Shown piece by piece: positions 24,762-32,751 of a stretch of DNA of 35,746 nucleotides. The translations under genes and the position numbers were made by a program. This stretch comes from Berkiella sp964502705 (lineage in GTDB: Bacteria; Pseudomonadota; Gammaproteobacteria; Berkiellales; Berkiellaceae), in contig CAZCXZ010000024.1 in NCBI GenBank assembly GCA_964502705.1, positions 1 through 35,746 of the forward strand. Direction: 5' to 3'. Under the pieces are notes generated by a model, which did not search any database, had not been told where the DNA came from, and worked only from the letters and a program-made list of their open reading frames with translations. The stretch's first letter is position 1. Each line of letters opens with the position of its first letter.

Positions 24762-27006
24762 TTCCGGTAAAACCACCCTTTTTAATGAGCTTACTGGATC
24801 CTCGCAACGTGTTGGAAACTGGTCAGGCGTTACGGTTGAGCGTAAAGCGGGTGATTGTTGCGTTGGCGATCATGAATTTGAAATTATTGATTTGCCAGGT
24901 ACTTATACCCTGACGCGTTTTGATGAAGATGGCCCTCAAGACGAAAGCATCACCAGCGAATTCTTACAAAATGATAATTACTCCTTTGTGCTTAACGTGG
25001 TTGATGCGCTCTGTCTTGAGCGTAACTTATATTTAACGTTGCAATGCCTTGAGCAAAACAAGCCAGTGATTATTGCGCTGAATCGTATGGATCTAGCGAA
25101 AAAAGCTGGCAAGCAATTATGTATCAAGACGTTGTCATCGGAATTAGGGTGTCAAGTGATCCCCGTGACAGCACGCAAAGGGGAAGGGCTTGATACGCTT
25201 AAATCGGCATTATTAAAGCCGCACTGTCTATTGGGGCATCATAAATTAAGCTATCCAGCAGTCATTGAGAAAGCACTAACATCAATGATCGAAGAATATG
25301 CCAAACAACATATTCAGCCGCCAGCACGTTACCAAATGTTACGATGGCTAGAGGGCGAGAGCTTACCTGAAGGCACGCTTTGTGCACGGCAAGTTGAGCT
25401 GGCGAAAGACCAAATTTTTTCGGCAACGACGCATACCGCAGATGTTTTAATTGCCAAAGCGCGCTATGACTATATTGAGATTTTGCTTGAGAAAGTGACG
25501 CAAACTCAAGCAGCACGTGAAGTAACAACACATCCCATTACACATTATTTGGACAAAATTGCTTGTCATCGAGTTTGGGGGCTACCCTGCTTTTTAGCGG
25601 TTATGTATGGGCTCTTTTTCTTCGCGATTAACATTGGTGGCGCTTTCCAAGACTTTTTTGAATTAACCTCAGATGCGCTGTTTGTTGAAGGCATGGCGCA
25701 TGCTTTACATGCGATTGGTACGCCTCACTGGCTCATGGCGTTATTAGTTTCAGGTGTCGGCAAAGGTATCAGTACGATTGTGACGTTTGTTCCCGTTATT
25801 GGCGCTATGTTTTTAGCACTCGCATTTTTAGAAGACAGTGGTTACATGGCCAGAGCCGCTTTTGTGATGGATAGGCTCATGCAGGCAATCGGTTTGCCTG
25901 GAAAATCATTTGTGCCTATGATCATTGGGTTTGGCTGCAATGTCCCAGCGATTATGGGAATGCGCACCTTAGATAATAAGCGCGATCGCATTTTAGCGGT
26001 CATGATGAGCCCCTTTATGTCTTGCGGTGCAAGGCTCGCTATTTTTACGGTTTTTGTTGCTGCATTCTTCCCTGAGGGCGGTCAAAATATTGTTTTCTTG
26101 CTGTATCTCATTGGCATTGGGATGGCAATTGTTACGGGACTATTGCTGAAAAGTACGCTACTTAAAGGCGAAGCCGTACCGCTTTTATTGGAGATCCCAG
26201 CTTATCAATGGCCACATTGGCAGTCACTATGGAAACTGAGTTCGAATCGTTTGAAACGGTTTGTATTGAATGCTGGTAAGTTCATTTTACCCGTTTGTAT
26301 TGTGATGGGTGTGTTAAATCATATTGATCATCATGGAAAATGGATAAGTGAACCCGCGCAACAGGCTTCTCTTTTAGCGACTGTCGGTAAAAAAATTGTT
26401 CCGGTGTTTGCTCCTTTGGGAATAGAAGAGGAAAACTGGCCGGCAGCGGTTGGTTTATTGACAGGCGTATTGGCTAAAGAAGTGGTTATTGGCACTTTAA
26501 ATTCTCTTTATGATGCGCCACAAGAAATCATCACTGAAAAATTCCACTTAAGAGATCGTTTGGGAATGGCTGTTGCAAGTATCGGCGAAAATCTCTTAGC
26601 GTTAGGGGATGCATGGCAAAATCCAATAAAAGCAAAATCACCCGATGCCACGATGCACCATCATGCTTACGGTGAAATGGTTAAGCGCTTCAACGGTAAA
26701 GCGAATGCGTTTGCTTATTTGTTATTCGTTTTACTTTATTTCCCTTGTATCTCAGCGACTGCAGCTATGTTACGCGAAGTGCAACGAGGATGGACAATCT
26801 TCTCGGTTTGCTGGACGACCGGTTTAGCTTATGGCATGGCGGTATTCTATTATCAGGTAGCAACACTTGCCTTGCATCCTGTGCAAACCATTGCTTGGGT
26901 AGGAGCACTGCTTTGCGTGGGGTTTTCTGCTTGGTTTGGGATCCGTCATTATGGGCAAGGTTTGTTTTGGCGAACGGTGCCCACGCCGATTGTGATGATG
27001 CGTTAA
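24691..27006 (+). CDS. feoB: Ferrous iron transport protein B
   Basis: A 771-residue Fe(II) transporter with a cytoplasmic G-protein domain and a membrane domain. G1 GNPNSGKTT, G3 DLPGTYT and G4 NRMD lie within the first 150 residues. A GDI-like helical domain follows, then the polytopic domain (about 290-765) with the two Gate motifs: FVPVIGAMFLALAFLEDSGYMARAAFVMDRLM and its second copy near residue 585 (GVLAKEVVIGTLNSLY). The conserved PxxxGFGCNVPAIMG is present. I start at ATG 24691, overlapping feoA by 71 bp; a TTG at 24679 is less likely. No feoC follows. Confidence 0.94.
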   Translation: MVRHNNASQQIPPRAIVALVGNPNSGKTTLFNELTGSSQRVGNWSGVTVERKAGDCCVGDHEFEIIDLPGTYTLTRFDEDGPQDESITSEFLQNDNYSFVLNVVDALCLERNLYLTLQCLEQNKPVIIALNRMDLAKKAGKQLCIKTLSSELGCQVIPVTARKGEGLDTLKSALLKPHCLLGHHKLSYPAVIEKALTSMIEEYAKQHIQPPARYQMLRWLEGESLPEGTLCARQVELAKDQIFSATTHTADVLIAKARYDYIEILLEKVTQTQAAREVTTHPITHYLDKIACHRVWGLPCFLAVMYGLFFFAINIGGAFQDFFELTSDALFVEGMAHALHAIGTPHWLMALLVSGVGKGISTIVTFVPVIGAMFLALAFLEDSGYMARAAFVMDRLMQAIGLPGKSFVPMIIGFGCNVPAIMGMRTLDNKRDRILAVMMSPFMSCGARLAIFTVFVAAFFPEGGQNIVFLLYLIGIGMAIVTGLLLKSTLLKGEAVPLLLEIPAYQWPHWQSLWKLSSNRLKRFVLNAGKFILPVCIVMGVLNHIDHHGKWISEPAQQASLLATVGKKIVPVFAPLGIEEENWPAAVGLLTGVLAKEVVIGTLNSLYDAPQEIITEKFHLRDRLGMAVASIGENLLALGDAWQNPIKAKSPDATMHHHAYGEMVKRFNGKANAFAYLLFVLLYFPCISATAAMLREVQRGWTIFSVCWTTGLAYGMAVFYYQVATLALHPVQTIAWVGALLCVGFSAWFGIRHYGQGLFWRTVPTPIVMMR

Positions 27007-27010
27007 GAAT

Positions 27011-27042
27011 AAAAAAAGGTGGGGAGACCCCACCTTTTTTTT
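27011..27042. terminator. Bidirectional terminator between feoB and the HU gene
   Basis: An A-tract and GGTGGGG pair with CCCCACC and a T-tract around a 3-base loop. The arms are flanked by A7 on the left and T8 on the right, so it works as a U-tailed terminator for the convergent genes on both strands. Confidence 0.9.
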
Positions 27043-27064
27043 AAGCATTTTTAATGCAGAAAGC

Positions 27065-27544
27065 TTAGCTAGCCATTTCTTTAAGTTGCTTCAAAGGAAG
27101 CACTTTAACACGGCGACTAGCAGGCTTAGCTTTGAACGTCATGGTTTCACCAGTGAAAGGATTAACCCCTTGGCGAGCCTTAGTAGCAGGCTTTTTAACC
27201 ACTTTGATCTTCAGCATACCAGGCCAAGAGAAGATTTCTGGGCCTTGCTTTTGCAAGTGAGCGTCGATAATTCTAGCAATCGTTTCAAGCACAGAAACGA
27301 CTTCTTTTCTAGCAACCCCTGTTTGAGCAGAGATGGTAGAAACGAATTCCGATTTTGTGAAGGGTTTACGACCGACTGAAATTGGGCCTCCAGATGCTTT
27401 TGTTGAACCCGCAGCTTTCTTAGTAGTTGCGCGTTTAACAGCACGTTTAGCAGCTTTAGGGGCAGCTTTACGTTTCTTAGCAACAGGACTCTTCTTTACA
27501 GAAGAAGCTTTTTTGGTCTTAGCTGATTTTTTGCGTGCAGCCAT
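27065..27544 (-). CDS. HU-family DNA-binding protein with histone-H1-like N-terminal tail
   Basis: A 159-residue nucleoid protein. Residues 1-52 are a Lys/Ala/Ser/Arg tail of the AAPKAAKRAVKRA type, like the histone H1 C-terminus. Residues about 55-159 form an HU/IHF fold: FTKSEFVSTISAQTGVARKE, then GMLKIKVVKKPATKARQGVNPFTGE with the DNA-intercalating proline arm, and a closing KVLPLKQLKEMAS. The ATG at 27544 has GGAGAGA upstream; an open frame continues 59 codons further but lacks HU-like sequence. Tailed HU proteins compact or bridge DNA. The tail is likely a DNA-binding and modification-prone region (inference). Confidence 0.9.
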   Translation of the reverse strand: MAARKKSAKTKKASSVKKSPVAKKRKAAPKAAKRAVKRATTKKAAGSTKASGGPISVGRKPFTKSEFVSTISAQTGVARKEVVSVLETIARIIDAHLQKQGPEIFSWPGMLKIKVVKKPATKARQGVNPFTGETMTFKAKPASRRVKVLPLKQLKEMAS

Positions 27545-27624
27545 GTTCTCTCCTTGGCACATACCTACAATTATAACGCTTATAACGATAGCATATTCAT
27601 TAACAAATGCTAGCGTCAGTTTTT

Positions 27625-28896
27625 TTAAAAACCTAGCGCTCTTGCTAACAATATCACCGGGTGGGTGACTCGTATAGCGGAATTTGATTCTCTCATTTGT
27701 TGCTGAATATGCAAAGCACATCCGACGTTTGATGTTGCAATAATATTTGCTTCTCTGTCATCAACCTCGGATAAAAGGTTATTTAATAAGGGTTTAGCTA
27801 TTTCAGGATGATCGATCATATAAGTGCCTGCCGCACCACAACAATGTGGAGATTTAATTGATTGGCAAACTAATTGTGGAATACGAGCCAGCATTTGCAG
27901 TGGCGCAAAAGGGGTTTTTAATACATTTCTTAAGGTGCATGGTGTATGCACATAAACTTTTTCTGCCAGCGGCTTAAGGGTGAGTTGCTCCGGCCAGGTT
28001 GCTGCTTGCACAAAATTGACGATATCGACGACTTTATCAGCAAAGCGCGACCAATCATCATCTTTTGTAGCAAGCAAACTAAAATTTTTATCGTATTCAC
28101 CCAATACGGCGCTGCATCCCGTTGCAATGGTAATAATCGCGCTGACCTTCTCAATATCAGGTAAAAAAGCTTGGAGATTTTTCTCTCCTAATGAAAGAGC
28201 CGTAGAAAGATCGCCTGCATGTAATGCAATGGCGCCACAGCAGGTTTGTTTTGTTGGTAGCTGTACTTCGTATCCCAAATGCCGCAACACATAAATACTG
28301 GCATTGACTGTTTCTTGATCGCACCAATTACTCATGCAGCCGACGAAGAGTAAAACGGTGCCTTGCTTCTCACCAATCGCTGGATAAACAGGTTGCCAGG
28401 TTGATGGCTTAGGCACAGAGGGTAATAAGCTATTGAGTGATGAAAGCCCTAACAATTTGGGAATTCCGCAGCGGGTAGCTAATTGACGTAAACCGATTTG
28501 CTGTGACACCCATATAAAGTGTTGTAGGGCTTTTTGCCAGAGCGGGTGTTGCACCATCCACGCCATGAACCGCGTTGTAAAAGGCGGTGGTGCTAATTCT
28601 TTCACAGCTGCATTTTCGCTGACCATGGCTCTGCCTAAGGTCAACAGCTCTCCATATTCAACGTGGGCAGGGCAAACGCGCTCGCAGGCTCGACAACCTA
28701 AGCATTGATCGAGATGTGCCTTGCCGTGCGCATCTAATGGCAACTGATCTTTAGCATAAGCTTGGAATAAAGCGATTCTGCCACGTGGGGATTCATTTTC
28801 GTCGTGGGTAAGCTCGTAAGTTGGGCAATGTGGCAGGCAAAGCGCACATTTCACGCATTGGCTGGCTAAACGGTTGACTTGGTCTTTGATTTTCAT
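27625..28896 (-). CDS. glcF: Glycolate oxidase iron-sulfur subunit-like protein (GlcF)
   Basis: A 423-residue protein with two [4Fe-4S] motifs, Cys14-17-20-24 (CVKCALCLPHCP) and Cys65-68-71-75 (CLGCRACERVCP). Two CCG domains follow, visible as TKQTCCGAIALHAGD and KSPHCCGAAGTY. The layout matches GlcF, which carries electrons from the FAD subunits GlcD/GlcE in glycolate oxidation. No glcD or glcE is present in the window, so its partner must lie elsewhere; an Fe-S subunit for another 2-hydroxyacid dehydrogenase is possible. Divergent from the ferredoxin gene. Confidence 0.82.
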   Translation of the reverse strand: MKIKDQVNRLASQCVKCALCLPHCPTYELTHDENESPRGRIALFQAYAKDQLPLDAHGKAHLDQCLGCRACERVCPAHVEYGELLTLGRAMVSENAAVKELAPPPFTTRFMAWMVQHPLWQKALQHFIWVSQQIGLRQLATRCGIPKLLGLSSLNSLLPSVPKPSTWQPVYPAIGEKQGTVLLFVGCMSNWCDQETVNASIYVLRHLGYEVQLPTKQTCCGAIALHAGDLSTALSLGEKNLQAFLPDIEKVSAIITIATGCSAVLGEYDKNFSLLATKDDDWSRFADKVVDIVNFVQAATWPEQLTLKPLAEKVYVHTPCTLRNVLKTPFAPLQMLARIPQLVCQSIKSPHCCGAAGTYMIDHPEIAKPLLNNLLSEVDDREANIIATSNVGCALHIQQQMRESNSAIRVTHPVILLARALGF

Positions 28897-28932
28897 GCTT
28901 TGTTTTCGCAGGTTTTATAATCCCAGTCAAGT

Positions 28933-28941
28933 TGTTATACT
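28933..28941 (+). promoter_or_regulatory. Putative extended -10 promoter of the ferredoxin gene
   Basis: TGTTATACT is an extended -10 (TG-n-TATACT), 27 bases before the ferredoxin start in a short divergent gap. No clear -35 element is seen. Confidence 0.4.
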
Positions 28942-28968
28942 GAGCGACCTAAAAATGGGGTTCTTCAC

Positions 28969-29313
28969 TTGTATTACCAAAGACACGTCTTTTTTTGTAC
29001 TAATCTCCGGACCAGTGGTAAGCAGTGTTGTGCCACCGGTGACGCTGAAAAGCTCCGTGACTATGCGAAGCAAAAATTGAAGAAGCTAGGTATCCATGGT
29101 ACTGGCTTAAATCGCGTAAACACGAGTGGTTGTTTAGGGCGTTGTGAGGATGGTCCAGTTCTTGTAATCTACCCTGAAGGGGTCTGGTATAGTTATAAGA
29201 CTTACAATGATATCGATGAAATCATCGAAAATCACCTCCTAAAAGGAGAGATTGTGGACCGTTTAAGGTTAACTGAGACCTCATTTACAAGTGAATCTAC
29301 AAAAACACAGTAA
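28969..29313 (+). CDS. Thioredoxin-like [2Fe-2S] ferredoxin
   Basis: A 114-residue thioredoxin-fold ferredoxin. The first two cluster-binding cysteines are in HVFFCTN and GKQCCA, and the other pair is in NTSGCLGRCEDGPVLVIYPEG. The pattern C-x(8-10)-C ... C-x3-C and the VLVIYPEGVWY block match this small (2Fe-2S) ferredoxin family. It probably acts as an electron carrier or Fe-S scaffold; partners are unknown. The start is TTG at 28969, with GGGG about eight bases upstream; no in-frame ATG exists. The tail after residue 95 (TETSFTSESTKTQ) is not conserved. Confidence 0.82.
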   Translation: MYYQRHVFFCTNLRTSGKQCCATGDAEKLRDYAKQKLKKLGIHGTGLNRVNTSGCLGRCEDGPVLVIYPEGVWYSYKTYNDIDEIIENHLLKGEIVDRLRLTETSFTSESTKTQ

Positions 29314-29318
29314 AGTCA

Positions 29319-29347
29319 TTGTCTCTAGATGACTGGTTTTGTATAAT
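29319..29347 (+). promoter_or_regulatory. Sigma-70 promoter of rplM-rpsI
   Basis: The -35 hexamer TTGTCT (29319-29324) and a perfect TATAAT (29342-29347) are separated by 17 bp. They lie just after the ferredoxin stop and 45 bases before the rplM start. This is the best promoter match in the window. Confidence 0.7.
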
Positions 29348-29392
29348 TCGCCAACTTTAACTAAGACGTATTTCCCCAGGGAGTCAGGTTGC

Positions 29393-29827
29393 ATGAGAAC
29401 CTATACCGCGAAAGAAGATGATATTAAGCGTGATTGGCTAGTCATTGATGCTAAAGATATACCGATTGGTCGCCTAGCTTCTTGCGTGGCTTCTATTTTA
29501 CGCGGCAAAAATAAGACTATTTTTACCCCCCATGTTGATACTGGCGATGCCGTTATCATCATCAACGCTGCTCACATCAAAGCAACGGGTAAGAAAGAAA
29601 AGACCAAAACTTATTACCGTCATACAGGCTTTATCGGTGGTATTAAGTCAATTACCTTAGAAAAATTGCGTGAAACCCAACCAGAACGCATTATTCAATT
29701 GGCTGTGAAAAATATGCTGCCAAAAGGTCCTTTAGGCAGAAAGATGGCTAAAAAATTGTGGGTTTATGCGGGTACCGATCATCCGCACCAAGCGCAACAA
29801 CCAAAAGCACATATCATTAATTGTTAA
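29393..29827 (+). CDS. rplM: 50S ribosomal protein L13
   Basis: A 144-residue L13 with MRTYTAKEDDIKRDWLVIDA, GRLASCVASILRGKNK, KTYYRHTGF-GG and AVKNMLPKGPLGRKM. The start ATG at 29393 is chosen by family alignment; 18 upstream in-frame codons run back toward the promoter -10. Usual pair with rpsI. Confidence 0.97.
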   Translation: MRTYTAKEDDIKRDWLVIDAKDIPIGRLASCVASILRGKNKTIFTPHVDTGDAVIIINAAHIKATGKKEKTKTYYRHTGFIGGIKSITLEKLRETQPERIIQLAVKNMLPKGPLGRKMAKKLWVYAGTDHPHQAQQPKAHIINC

Positions 29828-29844
29828 TTAACATCGAGTAGAGC

Positions 29845-30285
29845 ATGGCAACAGCACAACAAAACTATGGAACTGGCCGACGCAAAACGTGTCGCGCTCG
29901 TGTTTATTTAAAAAAAGGCACAGGCAAAATCACGATTAACGACAAAACCTTAGAAGAATACTTTGGTGGTCGTAAAGCGGCACACATGATTGTTAGACAG
30001 CCGTTAGAAGTGTTAGGGCTTACCGCTCGTTTTGACGTTAACGTCAACGTAGCAGGCAGCGGTCCTATGGGCCAAGCTGGCGCTATTCGTCATGGCATCA
30101 CCCGCGCATTGATTCAATATGATGAAGAAGGCGCAACCGGCTCTGAAGGCACTTCAGGCGGTACCGAATCTTTCCGTCAAGTTTTACGTAAAGCGGGTTA
30201 TGTTACACGTGACTCCAGAGAAGTTGAACGTAAAAAGGTTGGCTTCCGTAAAGCGCGTAAAGTGGAACAGTACTCCAAGCGTTAA
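29845..30285 (+). CDS. rpsI: 30S ribosomal protein S9 with an internal insertion
   Basis: A 146-residue S9, against 130 in E. coli. Both ends are canonical: YGTGRRKTCRARVYL at the start and RKARKVEQYSKR at the end, the tail that reaches the P-site tRNA. The extra length is mainly a 14-residue Gly/Ser/Thr/Glu insertion (EEGATGSEGTSGGT, residues 94-107, bases 30124-30165) between ALIQYD and ESFRQVLRKAG, where E. coli reads YDESLRSELRKAG directly. The frame is intact, so the protein should be functional. Confidence 0.96.
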   Translation: MATAQQNYGTGRRKTCRARVYLKKGTGKITINDKTLEEYFGGRKAAHMIVRQPLEVLGLTARFDVNVNVAGSGPMGQAGAIRHGITRALIQYDEEGATGSEGTSGGTESFRQVLRKAGYVTRDSREVERKKVGFRKARKVEQYSKR

Positions 30286-30316
30286 TCGATTCCAAAGTAC
30301 GAAAGTACGAAAAGAG

Positions 30317-30343
30317 AAGGCAGCGAGAGCTGCCTTTTTTTTT
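30317..30343 (+). terminator. Rho-independent terminator of rplM-rpsI
   Basis: AAGGCAGC pairs with GCTGCCTT around a GAGA loop and is followed by a T-run to 30343. Thirty-one bases after the rpsI stop, it shows the ribosomal operon ends here instead of reading into petA. Confidence 0.92.
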
Positions 30344-30388
30344 AGGGCTTGGTTCGTTGTAGCAAAGAACGCCCCTCTTTGGCCAATC

Positions 30389-30463
30389 TCGCTTTTTAAA
30401 TGCCCTCAAAAATGCTCATGGACGACGAGTACACTCCGCTTTTTTCGACCATTTAAAAAGCGA
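30389..30463. repeat. Long-range inverted repeat downstream of ribE
   Basis: A perfect 14-bp inverted repeat (TCGCTTTTTAAATG at 30389-30402, its complement at 30450-30463) encloses a 47-bp loop in the 185-bp gap between convergent rpsI and ribE. It begins 8 bases past the ribE stop and could end ribE transcription, or be part of an interspersed intergenic repeat. No second copy is in this window. Confidence 0.5.
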
Positions 30464-30470
30464 CCTTGTC

Positions 30471-31106
30471 TCAAATAGAAACGTTCTCCGAGGTTCGTGT
30501 AGAGAGTACTCTCTCAACCGTCTCTACAATCGCTTGGGTCTGGCTATCAATTTCGACATTGATTAAATCACCTTCAACGGCTGTGCCAAACGTGGTCAGT
30601 TTTAAGGTTTCCGGGATCATATTGATAGTAAATGCGCCTCTGTCTGGAAAGACATTTCCCACCGTTAAACTCACGCCATTCAATGCGATATAACCCTTTT
30701 CCAAAATAAAGCGCATCCAGCTGGCGTCACCCGTGATTTCAAATACGCGTTGCTCAGGTGAGGGTGCATGCACATTGCTGATGCGCCCAGTGCCCATGAC
30801 ATGGCCTGATAACATATGTCCACCGATTTCATCCCCCATTTTTAGTGAGCGTTCAATATTGACTGTTTGCCCTACTTGAAACTGTGGGATAGTGGTCCGT
30901 TTTAAGGTGTCTTCAATTGCGTCAAAGGAAACTATCTCACCTTCAATGCTCACAACCGTTTGGCATACACCATTCACAGCAATACTCGCGCCGGTTTCTA
31001 GGCCGTTTAACAAGGCGGGCGTTAATGCAATACGGTAACGCGTTAATGCGGGCGTGTGAGAAATCCAGGTGATTTTAGCCATGGCTTTAACGATGCCTGA
31101 GAACAT
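30471..31106 (-). CDS. ribE: Riboflavin synthase, alpha chain
   Basis: A 211-residue enzyme that dismutates two 6,7-dimethyl-8-ribityllumazine molecules to riboflavin. It has two lumazine-binding repeats: residues 1-95 begin MFSGIVKAMA and contain SIAVNGVCQTV, and residues 96-195 contain GHVMGTGRI and YIALNGVSLTVG. No other rib gene is adjacent and I see no FMN riboswitch in the upstream 180 bases. SD AGGAGAG precedes ATG. Confidence 0.94.
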   Translation of the reverse strand: MFSGIVKAMAKITWISHTPALTRYRIALTPALLNGLETGASIAVNGVCQTVVSIEGEIVSFDAIEDTLKRTTIPQFQVGQTVNIERSLKMGDEIGGHMLSGHVMGTGRISNVHAPSPEQRVFEITGDASWMRFILEKGYIALNGVSLTVGNVFPDRGAFTINMIPETLKLTTFGTAVEGDLINVEIDSQTQAIVETVERVLSTRTSENVSI

Positions 31107-31285
31107 AGGTCTCTCCTAAAAGGGGGGTGGGCAAAAGGATGCCATAAAGAAATACCAGAAATCCAGTCAGTATAGTCGTGTATAACATCGTAATAATAGG
31201 GAAATATTCCTGATTGGGATCAATTTTTTATAGAAGTAGGCTAGGCTTGCTTTAATGATCCCGCTCAGCACTATCGAGATAACCT

Positions 31286-31534
31286 ATGATAAAAACAGCC
31301 ACTTCTGCCAAACAATTTGGCAATCTCATTAAAGTGAATCGAAAAGCTTTTAAACTCACACAAAAGGAATTGGCGGGTGTTTGTGGGTGTGGCGTAAGAT
31401 TTATTCAGGACCTCGAAAAAGGAAAGAAAAGTTGCGAGCTAGGCCTGTCACTTTGGGTGTTAACCATGTTAGGGATCCGTTTAGAAGCTAAAATACCTAA
31501 TTTGCCGACGGATGTTCAACATGTCACAGAATAA
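31286..31534 (+). CDS. HipB-like helix-turn-helix regulator
   Basis: An 82-residue Xre/HipB-type DNA-binding protein: KLTQKELAGVCGCGVRFIQDLEKGKK (residues 28-53) is the HTH, followed by the LWVLTMLGIRLEAKIP tail seen in HipB. In hipBA loci it represses the operon and neutralises HipA. It overlaps the downstream hipA-like gene. Its partner here seems catalytically dead, so its present role may be repression only. Confidence 0.85.
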   Translation: MIKTATSAKQFGNLIKVNRKAFKLTQKELAGVCGCGVRFIQDLEKGKKSCELGLSLWVLTMLGIRLEAKIPNLPTDVQHVTE

Positions 31535-32714
31535 ACTCTGTGTTTGTTTATATGATAAACCAGTCGGTTTATTAGAGTTGGATCGCAATCAGAAAATGAC
31601 GTTCAGCTATCAAAAAGATGCAACACATGCGATTTCATTGTCGATGCCACTTAAAGATAAAACTTTTGACGATGTTAATTGTCGTAAATTTTTTCGTGGA
31701 CTCCTTCCTGAAAATAGCCAATTGCTAGAGTTAATGAGTCATGATGCTCATTGCCTTGTTAAAGATACTTTTGGATTATTACACCATTATGGTAAAGAAA
31801 GTAATGGTGCACTTTCATTTTGGGATTTACGCGATGTTCCAATCGACCCTTCAAAACCATTCCTACAAATACATAACACAACGCAAATACCATTCGATGC
31901 AAAGTTGCAGTCATGTTTTGGTTTGTTTTCGGGAAATGAAAAAAAATTCCAGGTAAAAATAGTAGAACAAAAAATGATGGCAGGTGAACCTGGTAAAGTC
32001 AGCACACACTTTTTAAAAATGAGTAACCATAACAAAATACTCAATGAATATTTTTGCTTAAATTTGGCCAAAGATTTAGGCATTGATTGTGTCAATGTAA
32101 GCTTGCAGCCTGTAGCAAAGGAATTGACTTTATTGGTTGAACGCTATGATCGAAAAATGAATACACTTCATCAAATGCAATTTTTTCATCAAGAAGATTT
32201 TGCGCAAGCGCTAGGCCATTTTGCTATTCACAAATACGAATGGGACAAGGGTCCTAACTTGAAAGAATGCTTTGGGCTATTAACAAAAACGATTGTTCCA
32301 GCAATTTGCCGATTACAAATGGTTAGGCGTGTCTTATTTAATTATTTTATTGGCAATGTATCAGCACATGCTAAAAATATGTCATTACTTTATTTGGGAA
32401 TGAATAAACCTATGTTGGCGCCATTATATTCGGTAATGGGTACTTGCGATGATACACAAACAATGGCAATGAAGATTGGTAATAGTTATCAAATAGCACA
32501 AGTCAGCATCAGCGACTGGCAACTATTTTGCAAAGAAACAAAATACTCATTTCCCATTTTAAAGCAAATGCTAAGAGAATATGCGGAGCAAATCGTGCCA
32601 TTGGCCATGAAGCACAGGGATATACTAAAAGCCAAAAAGCAAGATGTGAAAGAAATTGATAAATTGATTATTGCTATGAAGCAGCGCTGTGAAAGGGTAG
32701 TGAAACATCAGTAG
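31521..32714 (+). CDS. HipA-like protein lacking catalytic aspartates (pseudokinase)
   Basis: A 397-residue full-length HipA homologue. The N-subdomain-1 region (residues 1-95) has VGLLEL and FFRGLLPEN; YGKESNGALSF and the ATP-lysine strand VSTHFLKMS follow, then LLVERYDR and HQEDFAQALG. HipA kinases inactivate GltX by serine phosphorylation. The catalytic loop, normally N-x-D-x-H-x-K-N, reads NVSAHAKN (Ser281). The Mg-binding Asp of PLYD reads PLYS (Ser304). These match E. coli Asp309 and Asp332 with identical spacing. The frame is intact, so it may retain HipB or DNA binding without kinase activity, or be newly decaying. Start ATG 31521 is chosen; 31512 is also in frame. Confidence 0.82.
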   Translation: MSQNKLCVCLYDKPVGLLELDRNQKMTFSYQKDATHAISLSMPLKDKTFDDVNCRKFFRGLLPENSQLLELMSHDAHCLVKDTFGLLHHYGKESNGALSFWDLRDVPIDPSKPFLQIHNTTQIPFDAKLQSCFGLFSGNEKKFQVKIVEQKMMAGEPGKVSTHFLKMSNHNKILNEYFCLNLAKDLGIDCVNVSLQPVAKELTLLVERYDRKMNTLHQMQFFHQEDFAQALGHFAIHKYEWDKGPNLKECFGLLTKTIVPAICRLQMVRRVLFNYFIGNVSAHAKNMSLLYLGMNKPMLAPLYSVMGTCDDTQTMAMKIGNSYQIAQVSISDWQLFCKETKYSFPILKQMLREYAEQIVPLAMKHRDILKAKKQDVKEIDKLIIAMKQRCERVVKHQ

Positions 32715-32742
32715 ATGAGCCTATGAGGCCCATCTACTGATG
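32706..32742. terminator. Hairpin terminator between convergent hipA-like and TPR genes
   Basis: CATCAGTAGATG (32706-32717) pairs perfectly with 32731-32742, with an inner GCC/GGC continuing the stem. The left arm contains the hipA-like stop codon. No strong T-run is present on either side. It probably ends or stabilises both convergent transcripts. Confidence 0.6.
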
Positions 32743-32751
32743 GATTAAATA

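Noticed and set aside
27545..27721. Upstream extension of the HU reading frame (59 codons)
   Set aside because: The extension has no HU-like sequence, and the internal ATG has an excellent GGAGAGA ribosome site; the overlap with the end of the glcF gene also argues against it.
31107..31285. FMN riboswitch upstream of ribE
   Set aside because: The G-rich run next to the ribosome site caught the eye, but the conserved RFN helices and junction sequences are not present on the minus strand.
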